The position numbers and the translations under genes are program-made. Positions 14,363 through 17,120 of a DNA stretch of 17,120 nt are shown piece by piece; position 1 is the stretch's first letter, and each line of letters starts with the position of its first letter. The DNA comes from Flavobacteriales bacterium UBA2426. GTDB taxonomy: Bacteria; Bacteroidota; Bacteroidia; Flavobacteriales_F; PHOS-HE28. The stretch lies in NCBI GenBank assembly GCA_002342985.1, contig DDRC01000161.1, positions 1 through 17,120 of the forward strand, written 5' to 3'. The notes under the pieces were generated by a model, which did no database searches, was not told the DNA's origin, and saw only the letters and a list, made by a program, of their open reading frames with translations.

Positions 14363-15205
14363 CTAGAGCAGCACGTCCGGTCGAGATCCCGCCGGCACCA
14401 GGTGCAGTTCCCGCAGGGTATCCACTAAGTGGACCAGGCTGCGCTCCTCCGGCCTCCCCACCCGCCACCGCACATGCCCCAGCCATTCCCGCGCCAGTTC
14501 CTCCCGGAAACCCGCGTTCTGCATCACCAGTTCCACGGTGTGCGCGCTCAGGTCCAGACCACTGACCGCGCGGTCCAGCACGGCCAATGCATCGCGCAGC
14601 ACGGCCGTATGCGCACGCGCGAACTCCTCCCGTGCCACGATCACGAAGCCCGGCCAGTCACCGCGCATCTCGTCCACACGCCGCATCACGCCGGCCTCCA
14701 CGTAGCGTGAGGTGACGTAGGTCTCCCACAGGAAGATGACCGGGGGGCCTTCGGCCATGCGCCGGGCCGCACCCTCCATGTTGTGCACCACCACAAGGTC
14801 CTCTGGGCGCGGACGCCAGCCGAGCCGCTCGGCATAGAGCATGGCCATGATGTGGCTTCCGCTGCCCAGCCTGCTGATGGCGAAGGGAACACCCTTGAGG
14901 TCGCTGGGATGGTGCAGGGCGGACGAGGCGGGCACGTGCACGCCCCACGGCAGCGGGCTCTCCACGAAGGTGCTCACAATGCGGTGCGGGCCGCCGTTGA
15001 GGATGTCGCGCACGGCGCCCTCGGTCACCAGCACGGCCATGTCGAGTTCGCCATCGCGGAGCATCTGGCACATGCGTCCGGTGCCTTCATGCACGGTGTG
15101 CCACTGCAGGTCGATGCCCGCCTCCGCGAATCGGCCCTGCTCCATGGCCAGGTGCCAGGGCAGGTTGTAGGGCTCGGGAACACCCGCGATGCGGAGGGTC
15201 GTCAT
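14363..15205 (-). CDS. Orphan substrate-binding-protein-fold protein, no signal peptide
   Basis: A 280-residue protein with the periplasmic-binding-protein type 2 fold of the NMT1/THI5/SsuA kind: LRIAGVPEPYNLPWHLAMEQ and FAEAGIDLQWH at the start, then GELDMAVLVTEGAV, DLKGVPFAISRLGSGSHIMA and the hinge region VIFLWETYVT. It starts directly at MTTLRIAG with no signal peptide or lipobox, and no permease or ATPase gene is adjacent, so it is unlikely to serve an ordinary ABC importer. Similar cytoplasmic proteins exist (for example the Ca3427-like group named after a Candida protein), with ligands unknown to me. It ends 3 nt from the convergent cargo gene; the 7-bp repeat array begins 2 nt upstream of its ATG, leaving no obvious promoter. 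Function is unassigned. Confidence 0.8.
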   Translation of the reverse strand: MTTLRIAGVPEPYNLPWHLAMEQGRFAEAGIDLQWHTVHEGTGRMCQMLRDGELDMAVLVTEGAVRDILNGGPHRIVSTFVESPLPWGVHVPASSALHHPSDLKGVPFAISRLGSGSHIMAMLYAERLGWRPRPEDLVVVHNMEGAARRMAEGPPVIFLWETYVTSRYVEAGVMRRVDEMRGDWPGFVIVAREEFARAHTAVLRDALAVLDRAVSGLDLSAHTVELVMQNAGFREELAREWLGHVRWRVGRPEERSLVHLVDTLRELHLVPAGSRPDVLL

Positions 15206-15206
15206 G

Positions 15207-15307
15207 CAAGGGTCAAGTCACAAGGAACAAGTGCCAAGGGACAAAGGTGCCTCGAGATGTCCTGTTCCTTGTCACTTGCTACTTGACACTTGTCACTTGT
15301 CACTTGC

Positions 15308-15309
<2 letters not shown>
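15207..15309. repeat. Two-armed array of 7-bp repeats (CAAGNNN x6 / CTTGNNN x7)
   Basis: From 15207 to 15248 six 7-bp units of the form CAAGNNN follow without a gap (the last is CAAAGGT). After a centre containing CTCGAG, seven units of the complementary form CTTGNNN run from 15261 to 15309 (the first is degenerate, CCTGTTC). The arms can pair: CAAGTCACAAGGAACAAG (15214-15231) is complementary to 15261-15278 at 16 of 18 positions, including a perfect 10-bp core. The array fills the entire gap between the SBP-fold gene's start and the uxs stop codon, which it touches. It is not a CRISPR array: units are too short and there are no spacers. It may act as a terminator for uxs, or be a dispersed repeat of this genome. 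Confidence 0.8.
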
Positions 15310-16306
<997 letters not shown>

Positions 16307-16319
16307 GGGGCGTTGGGGC

Positions 16320-17120
16320 TTAGGCGTTCACCGGCTTCTTGGCGCCCACGGTCTGCCGGCCCACGCTCTCATAGGTGAATCCGAGCTTGGCCATCTCCTC
16401 CAGCTCGTACAGGTTGCGGCCATCGAAGATGGTCTTCTCCTTGAGCAGCTCCCCCACGCGCTTGAAGTCGGGGGTGCGGAAGAGCGCCCATTCCGTGGCG
16501 ATGATGAGCGCATCGGCTCCCTTGAGCGCCTCATACTCGTCCTCTGCGAAGGCGACCTTGTCCCCGACGAGCTTCTTCACGTTGGCCATGGCTTCGGGGT
16601 CGAAGGCAGTGACGCTGGCGCCGGCCTTCAGCAGCTCGTCGATCACATAGAGGGCCGGTGCTTCGCGGATGTCGTCCGTGTCGGGCTTGAAAGCGAGGCC
16701 CCAAAGCGCGAAGTGCCTGCCCTTCAGTTCGCCGAAATGCCGCTTGATCTTGGGGATGATGGAGGTCTTCTGCCCCTCGTTCACCTCCATCACGGCATTG
16801 ATGATCTGGAACTCGTAGCCGGCCTCTTTGCCGCTCTTGGCCAGGGCCTGCACATCCTTGGGGAAGCAGCTGCCGCCGTAGCCGATTCCGGGGAAGAGGA
16901 AGCGCTTGCCGATGCGGCTGTCCGTGCCGATGCCGATGCGCACCTTGTCCACATCGGCGCCCACGCGCTCGCAGAAGTTCGCGATCTCGTTCATGAACGT
17001 GATCTTGGTGGCCAGGAAGGCGTTGGCGGCGTATTTGGTGAGCTCCGCGCTGCGCTCGTCCATGAAGATGATGGGGTTGCCCTGGCGCACGAAGGGCTTG
17101 TAGAGGTCCTCCATCACCTT
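16320..17120 (-). CDS. ugd: UDP-glucose 6-dehydrogenase, 5' end cut by window edge
   Basis: NAD-dependent oxidation of UDP-glucose to UDP-glucuronate. Only the C-terminal 266 residues are in the window; the frame is open through base 17120, and with a usual length near 440 about 170 residues including the NAD-binding Rossmann motif are missing. Present are [21 protein letters not shown], the catalytic cysteine in [14 protein letters not shown] (codon at 16866-16868), [18 protein letters not shown] and [10 protein letters not shown], all typical of the UDP-glucose rather than the UDP-HexNAc group. A GTG at 17117 is internal (the previous codon is AAG in frame) and is not the start. It precedes uxs by 13 nt, making UDP-xylose synthesis the likely purpose of the pair. 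Confidence 0.94.
   Translation of the reverse strand, partial: KVMEDLYKPFVRQGNPIIFMDERSAELTKYAANAFLATKITFMNEIANFCERVGADVDKVRIGIGTDSRIGKRFLFPGIGYGGSCFPKDVQALAKSGKEAGYEFQIINAVMEVNEGQKTSIIPKIKRHFGELKGRHFALWGLAFKPDTDDIREAPALYVIDELLKAGASVTAFDPEAMANVKKLVGDKVAFAEDEYEALKGADALIIATEWALFRTPDFKRVGELLKEKTIFDGRNLYELEEMAKLGFTYESVGRQTVGAKKPVNA

Noticed and set aside
17115..17117. GTG at 17117 as the true start of ugd
   Set aside because: The frame is open beyond it to the window edge and the expected N-terminal NAD-binding domain is missing, so the gene continues outside.

Overview
The window is about 17.1 kb of gene-dense, GC-rich bacterial DNA (roughly 60-65% G+C by eye). It most likely comes from a high-GC member of the Bacteroidota, Flavobacteriales-like. 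Three things point there. A gene at 13421-14359 encodes a signal peptide and a C-terminal type IX secretion sorting domain. Seven start codons are preceded at 4-20 nt by TAnnTT(C/T)G, a GC-shifted form of the Bacteroidota -7 box TAnnTTTG, while clear Shine-Dalgarno sites are not evident. The order alaS <-> M23 peptidase - MerR is also one I associate with flavobacteria. No rRNA, tRNA, CRISPR, insertion sequence or phage gene is visible, and no stretch over about 160 bp lacks a gene.

Left half, 1-8616, mainly housekeeping: alaS (minus, 3' end off the window); an M23 endopeptidase and a short MerR regulator (plus); hldD for the heptose nucleotide (minus, tail-to-tail overlap with merR); an overlapping pterin pair, a PTPS/QueD-family enzyme and folE (plus); a Bax inhibitor-1 membrane protein; fabD; and a fosmidomycin-resistance-type MFS exporter.

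Right half, 8620-17120, surface polysaccharide precursors, almost all on the minus strand. One apparent transcription unit of five closely packed or overlapping genes reads from 13325 down to 8620: a WbpD-type N-acetyltransferase, a WbpB-type 3-dehydrogenase, a UDP-HexNAc 6-dehydrogenase (WbpO/TviB type), RfbB, and a CpsB/YwqE-type PHP phosphatase. A second minus-strand pair at the right edge is ugd (partial) and a UDP-xylose synthase, giving UDP-Glc -> UDP-GlcA -> UDP-Xyl. Between the blocks lie the T9SS cargo gene (plus) and an orphan, leaderless substrate-binding-protein-fold gene (minus).

How they may work together: three of the Wbp enzymes for UDP-diacetamido-glucuronate are here, but the WbpE aminotransferase is not. 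In Porphyromonas gingivalis, Wbp/Vim-pathway sugar is reported to link T9SS cargo to the cell surface, so a T9SS cargo gene sharing a 95-bp divergent promoter region with wbpD-wbpB-wbpO is suggestive. Other points worth a second look are a two-armed array of 7-bp repeats (15207-15309), a sharp composition change inside the T9SS cargo gene, and probable leaderless transcripts. I see no unambiguous new defence or mobile system.
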